64,000 nt of DNA from DATAOG01 sp963753685 (GCA_963753685.1 CAVWDE010000004.1:186001-250000); one strand, 5' to 3'; shown: positions 35,905-45,160, counted from the stretch's first letter. The notes: generated from the sequence alone by a model not told the origin. Numbers and translations are program-made.

Positions 35905-37005
35905 GTGAGCGAGGACGGGCGGATCCGGATCGGCGTCGTGGGGTGCGGGATGGTCGCCCAGGCGATGCACCTCCCCTACCTGTCCGAACTGCGGGACCGG
36001 TTCGAGCTGGCGGCGCTCGCCGATCCGAGCCGCGTGGTGCGCGAGGCGCTCGCCGCGCGCTACGGCGTGCCGGGCGTGCACGCCGATTACCGCGCTCTGC
36101 TCGATGCGGGCGGCCTGGATGCCGTGCTGATCGCCTCGCCGCACGCGACCCATATCGACGTCGTGCTCGCAGCACTGGACGCCGGGCTGCACGTGTTCGT
36201 CGAGAAGCCGCTCTGCATCTCGCTCGCCGACGCCGACCGGATCATCGACGCGCGCGCTCGCCAAGGCAGGGTCGTGCAGGTCGGCTTCATGAAGCGCCAC
36301 GACCCCGCCTTCGAGCGCATGCTGGCCGAACTGCCGGAAGGCGCCCGGACACTGCGCTACGTGCGCGTGCTCTGCCACGACCCCGAATGGGTGCCGTTCT
36401 TTGCCGCCGGCGACATCGTCAAGGGCACCGACGTCCCGGCAACGGTGATCGAAGCGACGAGGCGGGCCGAGTCGCAGCAGGTCGAGCAGGCGGTCGGCGA
36501 CGGCTCGCCCAAAGCCGCGTTCGCCTTCTCCGAAGCCTACCTCGGCAGCATGGGGCACGATGTGAACCTCGTGCACGGTCTCTTGGAGCGGCTCGGCGAG
36601 CCGCTGCCGGGCCGGGTCGCGGACGCCGCCTGCTGGGCCGAGGGGCGTGCGATCACGGGCTCGGTCGTGCTTGCCAACGGCGCGCGCTGGGACAGCGCCT
36701 GGATCCAGCTGCTCGATACCCGCGAGTACGTCGAGACGGTTTCCTTCTACTTCGCGGACTCGGTGCGCCAGCTCGTGTTCCCCTCGCCGTGGCTGAAGCA
36801 GACGCCGACCCGCTACGAGCGCAGCGAGGCGGACGGGCTCGACCGGGCGGTGCGCGTCCTCGCGTCGCATCGCGAGCCCTTCCGCCAGGAGCTCGTGCAC
36901 TTCCACGACTGCGTCCGCGACGGGGCCCTCTGCAAGACGCCGCCGGAGCAGGCACGGGTCGACATGGAACTCCTGACCGCGATGTTCCTCGCGGCGTCCA
37001 GGTAG
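35905..37005 (+). CDS. Gfo/Idh/MocA family oxidoreductase
   Basis: 366 residues from a GTG at 35905, preceded by purine-rich GGAGCAGGAA. The Rossmann motif GVVGCGMVAQAMHLPYL starts near residue 9, and the catalytic-site motif EKPLCISLADADR follows near 98. The C-terminal half is the family's substrate domain. It is transcribed away from the PotD-like gene and converges on the permease genes, so it is embedded in that transport locus and likely acts on the imported compound. An in-frame extension upstream to 35764 has no homology signal and was not used. Confidence 0.87.
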   Translation: MSEDGRIRIGVVGCGMVAQAMHLPYLSELRDRFELAALADPSRVVREALAARYGVPGVHADYRALLDAGGLDAVLIASPHATHIDVVLAALDAGLHVFVEKPLCISLADADRIIDARARQGRVVQVGFMKRHDPAFERMLAELPEGARTLRYVRVLCHDPEWVPFFAAGDIVKGTDVPATVIEATRRAESQQVEQAVGDGSPKAAFAFSEAYLGSMGHDVNLVHGLLERLGEPLPGRVADAACWAEGRAITGSVVLANGARWDSAWIQLLDTREYVETVSFYFADSVRQLVFPSPWLKQTPTRYERSEADGLDRAVRVLASHREPFRQELVHFHDCVRDGALCKTPPEQARVDMELLTAMFLAASR

Positions 37006-37017
37006 CGCTTCAGAGCG

Positions 37018-37857
37018 TCACCGCCCGAGCCGTACCGCCCGCTGCCCGAGGCGGAGCAGCTGCGGCAGCGCGAAGGCAAGCGCCAGGATCGCAAGCGAGG
37101 CGGCGAGCAGCATCGCCGCGACCGCGTTGACCTCGGGCGTGATCCCGAACTTGACCTGCGTGTAGATGTAGATCGGCAGCGTGTTCTGGCCGCCGATCAG
37201 GAAGTAGGTGATGATGAACTCATCCAGCGAGAGCGTGAACGCGAACAGCGCGCCGGCGACGATCGCCGGCAGCAGCAGCGGCAGGACGATGAAGCGCAGG
37301 CGCTGGAAGGCGTTGGCGCCGAGGTCGCTGGCGGCGCGCTCGAGGTCGCGGTCGAACGCCTGCAGCCTGGCCGCGACCAAGAGGATCACGAACGGCGTCG
37401 TGTAGACGCTCTGGCCGATGACCGCGGTCTGCGCCGAGAGCTTCATGTGCAGCGTGCCGGTGAACAGGACCAGCAGGCTGACGCCGATCAGGAGGCCGGG
37501 GATCATGATCGGGAGCACGAAGGCGATCCGGATGCCGTCGCGGAACATCAGGCGCGAGCGCACCAGCGGGAAGGCGGCGGCGGTGCCGACGAAGGTGCTG
37601 ATCGCGGTCACCTCGGCAGCCACGCGCAGCGTGGTCGCGAGCGCGTCGTGGATCTGGTAGTCGCCGAGGGCTGTGCGGTACCACTCGAGCGTCCAGGCGG
37701 TGATCGGGAACGTGGCGTATTGGTTGGCGTTGAAGCTGAACAGCACGAGCAGCACGATCGGTCCGAACAGGAAGACGTAGATCAGGGCGCCGTAGAGTCC
37801 GAGCGCGACCCGCGCCGCGCGCGCCCCCGCCGAGACGAGCTCGAGGTCACGCGCCAT
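37018..37857 (-). CDS. ABC transporter permease (PotC-like)
   Basis: 279 residues with six membrane helices. The N-terminus has the YVFLFGPIVLLVLFSFNANQ segment typical of PotC-type permeases. The EAA loop (LERAASDLGANAFQRLRFIV, about residues 172-191) contacts the ATPase. Together with the neighbouring PotB-like permease it forms the transport channel for the PotD-like binding protein. It overlaps the PotB-like gene by 11 bp. Confidence 0.92.
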   Translation of the reverse strand: MARDLELVSAGARAARVALGLYGALIYVFLFGPIVLLVLFSFNANQYATFPITAWTLEWYRTALGDYQIHDALATTLRVAAEVTAISTFVGTAAAFPLVRSRLMFRDGIRIAFVLPIMIPGLLIGVSLLVLFTGTLHMKLSAQTAVIGQSVYTTPFVILLVAARLQAFDRDLERAASDLGANAFQRLRFIVLPLLLPAIVAGALFAFTLSLDEFIITYFLIGGQNTLPIYIYTQVKFGITPEVNAVAAMLLAASLAILALAFALPQLLRLGQRAVRLGR

Positions 37858-38749
37858 AAGCCTCCGGCGCCGACAGCGAGCGGCGGAAGACCGCCAGCAG
37901 CAGGATGATGAAGGCCGCGATCAGCAGCGAGACCGCGGCGCCGCGCGTGTACTGGGCGGCCTGGAAGAAGTTGACGACCAGGTTGCCGATCATCACGCCG
38001 CCGGTGCCGCCGACGATCTGCGGCGTCAGGTACTCGCCCAGGATCGGGATGAAGACGAAGATCACCGCGGTCACGATCCCGGGCCTCACCTGCGGGACCA
38101 GGATCAGGCGGATCGCAGTCAAGGGCGGGGCGCCCAGGTCCATCGCCGCCCGCAGCTGGTCCCAGTCGAAGCGCTCGATCGAGGAGTAGAGCGTCAGCGC
38201 CGCGAACGGGAAGTAGAGGTAGACGAGCACGAGGATCACCGCCGGCCGGTCGTAGACGAACAGGCGGATCGGATGATCCGCAAGCCCGGTCCAGAGCAGG
38301 AAGCGATTGAGAAGCCCGTTCTCGCCGAGAATGGTCAGCCACGAGTACACGCGCAACAGATAGCTGGTCCAGAACGGCACGACGACCAGCACGAGCAGGA
38401 AGGGCCGCAGGCGGCGCGGCACGTGGCGCGACAGCCAGTAGGCGAACGGGAACGCCAGAGCGATCGAGATGGTGGTCGCGAGGACCGAGACCCAGACCGT
38501 CGCCCAGGTCGTCCGGACGTAGGTCCCGACGCTGAAGAAGTAGCGGTAGTTGTCCAGCGTCCAGTGGTGCACGACGTTGTAGTCGATCACCTTCCAGAAG
38601 CTGTAGCAGAGGATGATGCCGAGCGGGACGAAGAAGAAGCCGCCGAGCAGGAGCGCGGCCGGCAGGAAGCCGGCGTAGGACGCGGCGGCGGCGCGGAGCC
38701 ACCCTGAGCGCGTCGCTTCGAGGCGGCCTTCCGGCACCTCCACGCTCAT
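37847..38749 (-). CDS. ABC transporter permease (PotB-like)
   Basis: 300 residues from the ATG at 38749, which overlaps the ATPase stop by four bases (ATGA). It has six helices, a periplasmic loop after the first helix (YNVVHHWTLDNYRYFFS) as in PotB, and an EAA loop WDQLRAAMDLGAPPLTAIRL near 195-214. The longer frame to 38818 overlaps the ATPase further and was rejected. It operates with the PotC-like permease. Confidence 0.92.
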   Translation of the reverse strand: MSVEVPEGRLEATRSGWLRAAAASYAGFLPAALLLGGFFFVPLGIILCYSFWKVIDYNVVHHWTLDNYRYFFSVGTYVRTTWATVWVSVLATTISIALAFPFAYWLSRHVPRRLRPFLLVLVVVPFWTSYLLRVYSWLTILGENGLLNRFLLWTGLADHPIRLFVYDRPAVILVLVYLYFPFAALTLYSSIERFDWDQLRAAMDLGAPPLTAIRLILVPQVRPGIVTAVIFVFIPILGEYLTPQIVGGTGGVMIGNLVVNFFQAAQYTRGAAVSLLIAAFIILLLAVFRRSLSAPEAYGA

Positions 38750-39888
38750 TGGGCAACCCCGCCTGGAGCAACCTCGCCGGCCGGTTCCAGCAGGAGCCCG
38801 TCGCCCGCATCCCAGCACACGGCCGCGTCGGCGTCCGGCCTCGGCAGGGCGGCCGCGTCCTGCCCCTGCAGCGCGACCACGAGCTGGGCCTCGAAGCCAC
38901 CGCAGGCGACGGTGACCCGCACGTGATTGCCGAGGAACGACGACTGCAGCGCACGTCCGACGATCGCGCCGGCCGGCGCCGCGGTCGGGTCGGCAAGGCG
39001 CAGCGCCTCGGGGCGCAGCATGAGGGTCGCCGCGCCGTTCGGACGCCCCCCGGCGCAGGGCACGCGCGTACCATCGGGCAGCACGGCGACGTCGCCCTCG
39101 ACCGTGACGTCGAGGAAGTTGGCATGGCCGATGAAGTCGGCGACGAAGCGCGAGGCCGGCCGGCGGTAGATCTCGGGCGGCGTGCCGAGCTGCTCCAGGC
39201 GCCCCTCGTTGAGGACGGCGATGCGGTCGGCCAGCGACATCGCCTCCTCCTGGTCGTGGGTGACGTAGACGAAGGTGGTCCCGACCTCGCGGTGGATCTG
39301 CGCCAGCTCGACCTGGAGGCGCTGCCGCAGCTTGAGGTCGAGCGCGCCCAGCGGCTCGTCGAGCAGCAGCACCGCCGGCCGCTTGACCAGCGCGCGCGCC
39401 ACCGCCACCCGCTGCCGCTGGCCGCCGGAGAGCTGCGCCGGCGAGCGCTCGCCGAACGCCTCGAGCCCGACCAGGGCGAGCGCCTCGTCGACCCGCCTTC
39501 GCGCCTCGGTCTTGGCGACCCGATCCATGCGCAGCCCGAAGCCGACGTTGTCGCGCACGCTCATGTGCGGGAAGAGCGCGTAGGACTGGAAGACCGTGTT
39601 GACCGGGCGCTTGTGCGGCGGCAGCCGGTCGATCTGCCGGCCGTGCAGCCAGATCGTGCCCTCGGTCGGGGCCACGAAGCCGCCGATCAGGTTCAGGGTC
39701 GTCGTCTTGCCGCAGCCGGAGGGCCCAAGCAGGCAGAAGAACTCGCCGTCCTCGATCGCCAGATCGAGATCGCTGAGCGCGACGTGCCGGCCGTAGCGTT
39801 TGACCACGCTGCGCAGCTCGATCCCCGCTGCGGGCGGCCTCGAGCGCGCGGTGGCGGACGCCGCGTCTGTCACCGTCATCCTCGTCAC
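38746..39888 (-). CDS. ABC transporter ATP-binding protein (PotA-like)
   Basis: 380 residues. Walker A GPSGCGKTT, signature LSGGQRQRVAVARALV, Walker B VLLLDEPLGALDL and H-loop YVTHDQEEAMSLADR are intact. A C-terminal TOBE domain from about 285 (TLMLRPEALRLAD) is typical of PotA/CysA-type subunits. It is the first gene of the ATPase-permease-permease operon; the matching binding protein lies at 34555-35661. The next gene (NicO-like) is divergent, with 222 bp between. Confidence 0.93.
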   Translation of the reverse strand: MTRMTVTDAASATARSRPPAAGIELRSVVKRYGRHVALSDLDLAIEDGEFFCLLGPSGCGKTTTLNLIGGFVAPTEGTIWLHGRQIDRLPPHKRPVNTVFQSYALFPHMSVRDNVGFGLRMDRVAKTEARRRVDEALALVGLEAFGERSPAQLSGGQRQRVAVARALVKRPAVLLLDEPLGALDLKLRQRLQVELAQIHREVGTTFVYVTHDQEEAMSLADRIAVLNEGRLEQLGTPPEIYRRPASRFVADFIGHANFLDVTVEGDVAVLPDGTRVPCAGGRPNGAATLMLRPEALRLADPTAAPAGAIVGRALQSSFLGNHVRVTVACGGFEAQLVVALQGQDAAALPRPDADAAVCWDAGDGLLLEPAGEVAPGGVAQ

Positions 39889-40110
39889 CGTTCCCGTGCC
39901 TGGGAGAATGTCCGAGACCCCTCCTGCGTCGTTACCATTGTGCGGACGACCCGTCCAGCGGGTGGGGCGGGCGGGTTGGTAGGCGGGCGACGTCTAGGAG
40001 CGGCACCGGAAGTAGGAGGATGCTCCCACGCCGAGTCGCGAAGTTCGGACGGCCGCGAAGGTCGCGCGTGGCCCTGGACTCACGCTGGTCGGGCGGGCAC
40101 AACATCGGCC

Positions 40111-41049
40111 ATGAGGGAGGCGCTCTTCTACATTCTGTCCGGCTTTTGGACCGGCGCGGTGCATGCCGCGACGCCGGGGCACGGCAAGACCATCGCGGCC
40201 GCCTACATCGTCGGCGCCCGCGGCAAGCCGGTCGACGCCCTGATCCTCGGCGTGTTCGTGACCCTCTCGCACACCAGCGGCATCGTCCTGGTCGGCGCGC
40301 TCGCCTCGCTCGGCGAGGCCTGGCTGGTGCCGCAGCGGGTCGAGGCCTGGCTGGCGCTCGCCATGGGCCTCCTGGTGATCGGGCTCGGCGCCTGGATGCT
40401 CTGGATGCAGCGCGACCTGCTGGCACTGGCGATGGGCGGCCCGGCGGGTGACGGCCAGGGTCACGCGCTGGCGCCGGCGCCTGCCGATGCGCATGGTCAT
40501 GCCCCTGCGCACCTCGACGACCACGACCACGATCATCACCACCACGGTCACGACCACCATCACCACGGTCACGACCACCACCACCACGATCACGACCCTC
40601 ACCACCACCACGGCCACGACCATCATCACCACGACCATCCTCACGCCCGCGATGAGGGCTCAGGCTGGCACAGCCATGGCTGGGGCACCTACCATTCGCA
40701 CCGGCTCGACCTGGTGACCGACGCCAGGCCCAAGCTCGCGGTGCTGCTGGCGCTCGGCATCGCCGGCGGCATCCTGCCCGACCCGGCGGCGTTGGCGCTG
40801 CTCCTGGGCGCGCTCTCGAGCGGCAAGGTCATGCTCGGCGTGATCACGGTGCTGGTGTTCAGTCTCGGCTTTGCCTCGACCCTGGTCGTGGTCGGCGTGA
40901 TCGCCGCCAAGGTCGGTCAGAAGATCCTGGAGTGGCTGAGCAGCATCTGGGCCGTCCGCCTGCAGGTCGCGACCACGTTCCTGATCCTCGGCATGGGCGT
41001 GGTGCTGACGGTCGCGGCGAGCTGGCGGCTCGCGGTTCTGTTGCGCTGA
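40111..41049 (+). CDS. NicO/RcnA-like nickel or cobalt transporter with His-rich loop
   Basis: 312 residues, about six helices. The first helix carries the family motif HAATPGHGKT (about 18-27), whose histidines bind metal. A cytoplasmic or periplasmic loop at about 118-182 is extremely rich in His and Asp (repeated DHHHHGHD units), which suggests divalent metal buffering. RcnA/NicO members export or move Ni and Co ions across the inner membrane. It is next to NikR and the ECF nickel transporter, so nickel is the probable substrate; direction (uptake or efflux) is not settled. No clear ribosome site precedes the ATG. Confidence 0.85.
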   Translation: MREALFYILSGFWTGAVHAATPGHGKTIAAAYIVGARGKPVDALILGVFVTLSHTSGIVLVGALASLGEAWLVPQRVEAWLALAMGLLVIGLGAWMLWMQRDLLALAMGGPAGDGQGHALAPAPADAHGHAPAHLDDHDHDHHHHGHDHHHHGHDHHHHDHDPHHHHGHDHHHHDHPHARDEGSGWHSHGWGTYHSHRLDLVTDARPKLAVLLALGIAGGILPDPAALALLLGALSSGKVMLGVITVLVFSLGFASTLVVVGVIAAKVGQKILEWLSSIWAVRLQVATTFLILGMGVVLTVAASWRLAVLLR

Positions 41050-41092
41050 TACCGCAGCGCCGTCGAATCGCGTCGGGCGCAAGAAGCCGCGC

Positions 41093-41530
41093 TCACTGAT
41101 CCCGATCGTGGTCGTGGCCGGCGGCGGTCAGCTCGCCCGGCAGCAGGTGGAGATGGCCGTGGCGCACGCCGGTGCTGGCGCAGAGCGCATCGGCGAAGCG
41201 GCGGAGCTCCTGGGTCGGCCCGCGCAGGACCACCAATTCCAGGCAGTTGTGGTGGTCGACGTGGACGTGCAGGGTCGAGAGCGCCAGGTGATGATGCTCA
41301 TGCTGGGCATGCGTGAGGCGGCTGGCGAGCGCGCGTTCCTGATGGTCGTAGACATAGGTCAGGACGCCGAACGACGTGGTGTCGTCGTCGTGCTGCTGGC
41401 GTTCCTGCTCGAGGGCCTCGCGCACCAGATCGCGCACCGCCTCCGAGCGGCTGCCATAGCCCCGGCGGGCGACCAGGGCATCGAAGCGCAGGGCGAGCTC
41501 GTCGTCGATCGAGATCGTGATCCGTTCCAT
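41093..41530 (-). CDS. nikR: Nickel-responsive transcriptional regulator NikR
   Basis: 145 residues from the ATG at 41530, which has GGAG six bases upstream; an ATG at 41542 is the alternative. The N-terminus MERITISIDDEL is a ribbon-helix-helix DNA-binding domain, and the C-terminal ACT-like domain holds the nickel site. The high-affinity ligands H77, H88, H90 and C96 match E. coli H76, H87, H89 and C95. A His/Asp-rich tail (AAGHDHDRDQ) may bind extra metal. It is divergent from the ECF nickel transporter, the classical target, so it likely represses that operon when nickel is plentiful. It is convergent with the NicO-like gene. Confidence 0.93.
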   Translation of the reverse strand: MERITISIDDELALRFDALVARRGYGSRSEAVRDLVREALEQERQQHDDDTTSFGVLTYVYDHQERALASRLTHAQHEHHHLALSTLHVHVDHHNCLELVVLRGPTQELRRFADALCASTGVRHGHLHLLPGELTAAGHDHDRDQ

Positions 41531-41738
41531 GGCCGGCTCCATAGCCCCCCGTCCGATCGCCGTTGACGCCGCCGGCGAGCCGACCTAGGGTGAGCTTCAT
41601 ACAAATTCGACAAAGATCCTACGCGCCTGCCGTGCCAGGCAGAAGCGCGTGAGGCTCGGGCCAAAGGCCACGAGGGGCGCGGACGCCGACCATAGCGATC
41701 CGGCGACCGCGAAGCGACAACCGTGGAGGGACGGACCG
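41531..41738. promoter_or_regulatory. Divergent nikR / ECF nickel transporter intergenic region
   Basis: 208 bp between divergent starts, the place where a NikR operator would be expected. A TCATAC half-site occurs at 41598-41603 in a local AT-rich patch (CTTCATACAAATTCG), but no matching GTATGA lies at the canonical spacing. I therefore report only a possible half-site. A ribosome site (GGAGGG) lies at 41724-41729 before the GTG at 41739. Confidence 0.3.
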
Positions 41739-42833
41739 GTGCACATCCCCGACGGCTACCTCAGCCCGAGCACCTGCGTGGCCGCCTACGCCGCGGCCGG
41801 TCCCTTCTGGTACGTCGCCCTGCAGCGTGTGAAGCGGTTGCTGCACACGGCCATGGTGCCGCTGCTCGCCGTCTGCTCGGCGTTCTCCTTCGTGATCATG
41901 ATGTTCAACCTGCCGCTGCCCGGCGGCACGACCGGGCACGCCGTCGGCATGGGCATCACCGCGATCGTGCTCGGCCCCTGGGCATCGATCATCGCGATCT
42001 CGATCGCGCTCCTCATCCAGGCCGTGTTCTTCGGCGATGGCGGCATCACGACTTACGGCGCCAACTGCCTGAACATGGCGATCGTCGGCTCGCTGGTCGC
42101 CTACGGGATCTACCGTGGCCTCGCCGGGCGCGCGCCGCTCGAGGCGCCCCGCCGGGTGATCGCCGCCGCCGCCGCCGGCTACATCGCGATCAACGTCTCG
42201 GCCCTGTTCGCAGCGTTCGAATTCGGCATCCAGCCGGCCCTGTTCCATGATGCGATCGGCGCCCCTCTCTATGCGCCCTACCCGCTCTCGGTCGCGGTCC
42301 CGGCCATGCTGCTCGGGCACATGACGTTCGCCGGGCTCGCCGAGCTGATCATCTCGGGCGGCCTCGTCGCCTATCTGCAGCGCGCCCATCCCGAGCTGCT
42401 CGCGCGCTCGGCGCCGCACGCCCGGCCGGCCGGCGCCGCCGACGAGGCCAGGGCGGTCGGCGGCTGGCAGACCACCCGGCCCTTCTGGCTCGGGCTCGCG
42501 GTCCTGATGCTCCTGAGCCCGCTCGGCCTGCTCGCCGCCGGCATCGCCTGGGGCGAATGGGGCCCCTCGGATTTCCAGGATCCGGCCGTGCGCCAGCAGA
42601 TCGTGACCGCGTCGGGCAACGTCGCGCCGCCAGCGACCGTGCCCGCGGGGCTCGAGCGCCTGTCCAGCATCTGGACCGCGCCGATCCCCGACTACGCGCC
42701 GACCTTCATGCACAGCGAGAGCTTCGGCTACATCCTCTCGGCGATGGTCGGCACCGGCCTGATCCTGCTCGTGTTCCTGCTGATCGGCCGCCTCGCGCAA
42801 AGCCTCGGCACCTCGGCATCCGGTCGCACCTGA
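41739..42833 (+). CDS. ECF-type nickel/cobalt transporter substrate-binding subunit (CbiM/NikM with NikN-like extension)
   Basis: 364 residues from a GTG at 41739 with GGAGGG nine bases upstream. The N-terminus MHIPDGYLSP is diagnostic of CbiM/NikM, where Met1 and His2 coordinate the metal through the free amino end. Six to seven helices follow; the stretch GDGGITTYGANCLNMA is also conserved. After about residue 240 a second part resembles CbiN/NikN with a single helix near the end (SYILSAMVGTGLILLVFLL-like). It captures Ni (or Co) for the energy-coupling module encoded next. Location beside nikR favours nickel. Confidence 0.9.
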   Translation: MHIPDGYLSPSTCVAAYAAAGPFWYVALQRVKRLLHTAMVPLLAVCSAFSFVIMMFNLPLPGGTTGHAVGMGITAIVLGPWASIIAISIALLIQAVFFGDGGITTYGANCLNMAIVGSLVAYGIYRGLAGRAPLEAPRRVIAAAAAGYIAINVSALFAAFEFGIQPALFHDAIGAPLYAPYPLSVAVPAMLLGHMTFAGLAELIISGGLVAYLQRAHPELLARSAPHARPAGAADEARAVGGWQTTRPFWLGLAVLMLLSPLGLLAAGIAWGEWGPSDFQDPAVRQQIVTASGNVAPPATVPAGLERLSSIWTAPIPDYAPTFMHSESFGYILSAMVGTGLILLVFLLIGRLAQSLGTSASGRT

Positions 42834-42875
42834 CGTGTCGCCGCCGCTCAGGCCCAGAGCACGGCCGCCCGCCGC

Positions 42876-43727
42876 ATGAGCGAGCAGTCCTTCGTCCAGG
42901 GGCACCGGCACCGCGGCCAGAGCTTTCTCGAGAGCCTGGCGCACGGCCTCGCCGCGACCATGGAGCATGCCCTCGACGCCGAGGCCGTCGCGGCGCGCAG
43001 GGGCTTCCTGCAGGGGCTCGATCCGCGCGCCAAGCTCGTGGCGCTCGGCGCCCTGATCGCCGCGGCCACCATGGTCGGAACGCTTTCCGGCCTCGCCGCC
43101 CTGTTCCTGCTGGCCATCGCCCTCGCTGCGGGCTCCGGCATCACGCTCGCCCGGCTCGGCAAGCAGGTCTGGCTCGGCGTCCTCTTGTTCACCGGCGCGA
43201 TCGCTCTGCCGGCCCTCGTGATCGTGCCGGGCGAGCCTCTGCTCCCGCTGCCGGTCGTGGGCTGGACGGTCACCCTCCAGGGGCTGCGCAGCGCCGCCTT
43301 CCTGGTCGGGCGCGCCGAGACCGCGGCGACCTTCGCGCTGCTGCTGATCCTGACCACGCCCTGGCCGCATGTGCTGAAGGCATTGCGCGCGGTCGGGGTG
43401 CCGGTGACCCTGGTCGCGGTGCTCGGCATGACCCATCGCTACATCTTCGTCCTGCTGCAGACCGCGCTGCAGATGTTCGAGGCGCGCCGCAGCCGGATCG
43501 TCGGGCCGATGAGCGCGGCCGAGCGTCGGCGCCTGGTCGTCGCCGGCGTGGGCGTGCTGCTCGGCAAGACCCTGCAGCTCAGCACCGAGGTCCATCTGGC
43601 GATGATCGCGCGCGGCTATCGCGGCGAGGTGCGCCTGCTCGACGACTTCCGGACCCGGCCGCGGGACTGGGCCGTGCTGCTCCTGGCGCTTGCGGTCCCG
43701 GCCCTGATCCTCTGGCTGCAGCGATGA
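42876..43727 (+). CDS. ECF transporter transmembrane coupling protein (CbiQ/NikQ)
   Basis: 283 residues with five or six helices. The two short Ala-Arg-Gly-type signatures that contact the ATPase are visible (EARRSRIVG near 206 and MIARGYRGEV near 247). The first 40 residues are hydrophilic with His-rich GHRHRGQS. It transmits ATP hydrolysis to the CbiM-like subunit. It begins 42 bp after that gene and overlaps the ATPase gene by four bases. Confidence 0.9.
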   Translation: MSEQSFVQGHRHRGQSFLESLAHGLAATMEHALDAEAVAARRGFLQGLDPRAKLVALGALIAAATMVGTLSGLAALFLLAIALAAGSGITLARLGKQVWLGVLLFTGAIALPALVIVPGEPLLPLPVVGWTVTLQGLRSAAFLVGRAETAATFALLLILTTPWPHVLKALRAVGVPVTLVAVLGMTHRYIFVLLQTALQMFEARRSRIVGPMSAAERRRLVVAGVGVLLGKTLQLSTEVHLAMIARGYRGEVRLLDDFRTRPRDWAVLLLALAVPALILWLQR

Positions 43728-44536
43728 GCGCGCCCGCATTCGAGCTCGAAGGCGTCGGCTATGCCTATCAGAAGGTGGTCGCCCTCGATGGCCTGAGCCT
43801 CGCCATCGAACGCGGCCGGCGGGTCGTGCTGCTGGGCGCCAACGGCTCGGGCAAGTCGACCCTCCTGCGCCTCCTGGACGGGCTCTACTTTCCCGACCGG
43901 GGCGTGCTCAAGGCGTTCGGCGAGCCGCTCTCGGAAGCGCGGCTGCAGGACGAGCAGGTCAATTTCGCGTTCCGGCGCAGGGTCGGGCTGGTGTTCCAGA
44001 ACCCGGACGTGCAGCTGTTCAACCCGACCGTGCAGGACGAACTGGCCTTTGGCCCGCTCCAGCTCGGCTGGCCGCAGGCGCAGATCCGCGCGCGCATCGA
44101 GGCGATGCTCGCCCGCTTCGCGATCGGCCATCTCAAGGACCGGGCGCCGCACCGGCTTTCGGGCGGCGAGAAGAAGCGCGTGGCGCTCGCCTCGGTGCTG
44201 ATCCTCGAGCCGGACGTGCTCCTGCTCGACGAGCCGACCGCAGCACTCGACCCCGAAAGCCAGAGCGAGGTCATCCGCTTCCTGATCGAGGGCCGCGGCA
44301 GCGGGCGGACGGTCGTCACCGCGACCCATGACCTCGACATCGTCGGCGACATCGCCGACCACGTGATCGTGCTCGCGGCCGGCCGGGTTGCCGCCCAGGG
44401 CCCGCCCGCGGCGATCCTGAGCGATGTCGACCTGCTGCGCCGGACCCATCTGACCCACAGCCACTGGCACGTCCATCCGGGCGGCCCGGCGCATGCGCAT
44501 CACCATCTGCATACCTTAAAGCCTGGCGCGCTTTGA
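43724..44536 (+). CDS. ECF transporter ATP-binding protein (CbiO/NikO)
   Basis: 270 residues. Walker A GANGSGKST, the Q-loop region VFQNPDVQLFNPTV, signature LSGGEKKRVALAS and Walker B VLLLDEPTAALD are all intact. The C-terminal tail is rich in His (THSHWHVHPGGPAHAHHHLH), common in nickel-specific CbiO/NikO proteins and probably metal-binding. It powers import with the CbiM- and CbiQ-like subunits. It is the last gene of the operon. Confidence 0.92.
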   Translation: MSAPAFELEGVGYAYQKVVALDGLSLAIERGRRVVLLGANGSGKSTLLRLLDGLYFPDRGVLKAFGEPLSEARLQDEQVNFAFRRRVGLVFQNPDVQLFNPTVQDELAFGPLQLGWPQAQIRARIEAMLARFAIGHLKDRAPHRLSGGEKKRVALASVLILEPDVLLLDEPTAALDPESQSEVIRFLIEGRGSGRTVVTATHDLDIVGDIADHVIVLAAGRVAAQGPPAAILSDVDLLRRTHLTHSHWHVHPGGPAHAHHHLHTLKPGAL

Positions 44537-44662
44537 CGGTCCCTCACGACCCCGAGAAAGCTCGCCGAAACAATGCTCTAGCGTGCGGCTATGGCGTCGA
44601 TCTGCGCCCGCTGACGCGGTCGAAGGACCGCGCGGGCGGAAGATGCTCGCGAACCTCCTGTC

Positions 44663-45160
44663 CTAGTCGGATCGGCCGCGCGCTCGCCCGGCCCGCTCGA
44701 GGAAGCCGAGGATGGTGAGTACGAACAGCGCCAGGAGCGTGACCACCACCGCCTGAAGGTAGAAGCCGAAGCCACAGGCCATGCCGATCGCGCCGACCAC
44801 CCAGATGCCCGCGCCTGTGGTCGCCCCGAGCACCCGGGCGCGGTCCTGGATGATGGCCCCCGCGCCGAGGAAGCCGATCCCGCCGATGATCCCCTCGAGC
44901 ACCCGGCCGGCATCGATCGGCCGGGCGTTGGGGCCCGGCGCGGTCATGTGCAGCAGATCGACCATGAGCACGCAAAAGCTCGCCGCGCCGAGCGCCACCA
45001 GCATGTTGGTGCGCAGCCCGAGCGGCTTGTCCTTGAGCTCGCGATCGAGCCCGATCAGGCAGCTCAACGCGATCGCCGCCCCCAGCCGCAGCGCCGTCTC
45101 GCCCGGCCCGAGCCAGGCGCCCGCGCCGAGCCACGCCGCCCAGTCACCGGTCATGGTCAT
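44663..45160 (-). CDS. MgtC/SapB family membrane protein
   Basis: 165 residues with four to five helices. Conserved family segments are CLIGLDRELKDKPLGLRTNM (about 34-53) and IIGGIGFLGAGAIIQDRARVLGATTGAGIW. MgtC proteins are inner-membrane proteins linked to Mg starvation and modulation of ATP synthase in pathogens; in free-living bacteria their role is less clear. A strong ribosome site (GGAGGAA) precedes the ATG. The short C-terminus lacks the ACT-like domain of pathogen MgtC. Confidence 0.85.
   Translation of the reverse strand: MTMTGDWAAWLGAGAWLGPGETALRLGAAIALSCLIGLDRELKDKPLGLRTNMLVALGAASFCVLMVDLLHMTAPGPNARPIDAGRVLEGIIGGIGFLGAGAIIQDRARVLGATTGAGIWVVGAIGMACGFGFYLQAVVVTLLALFVLTILGFLERAGRARGRSD

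Noticed and set aside
41543..41738. Full NikR operator (GTATGA-N16-TCATAC)
   Set aside because: Only a TCATAC half-site was found, without the partner at the canonical spacing.
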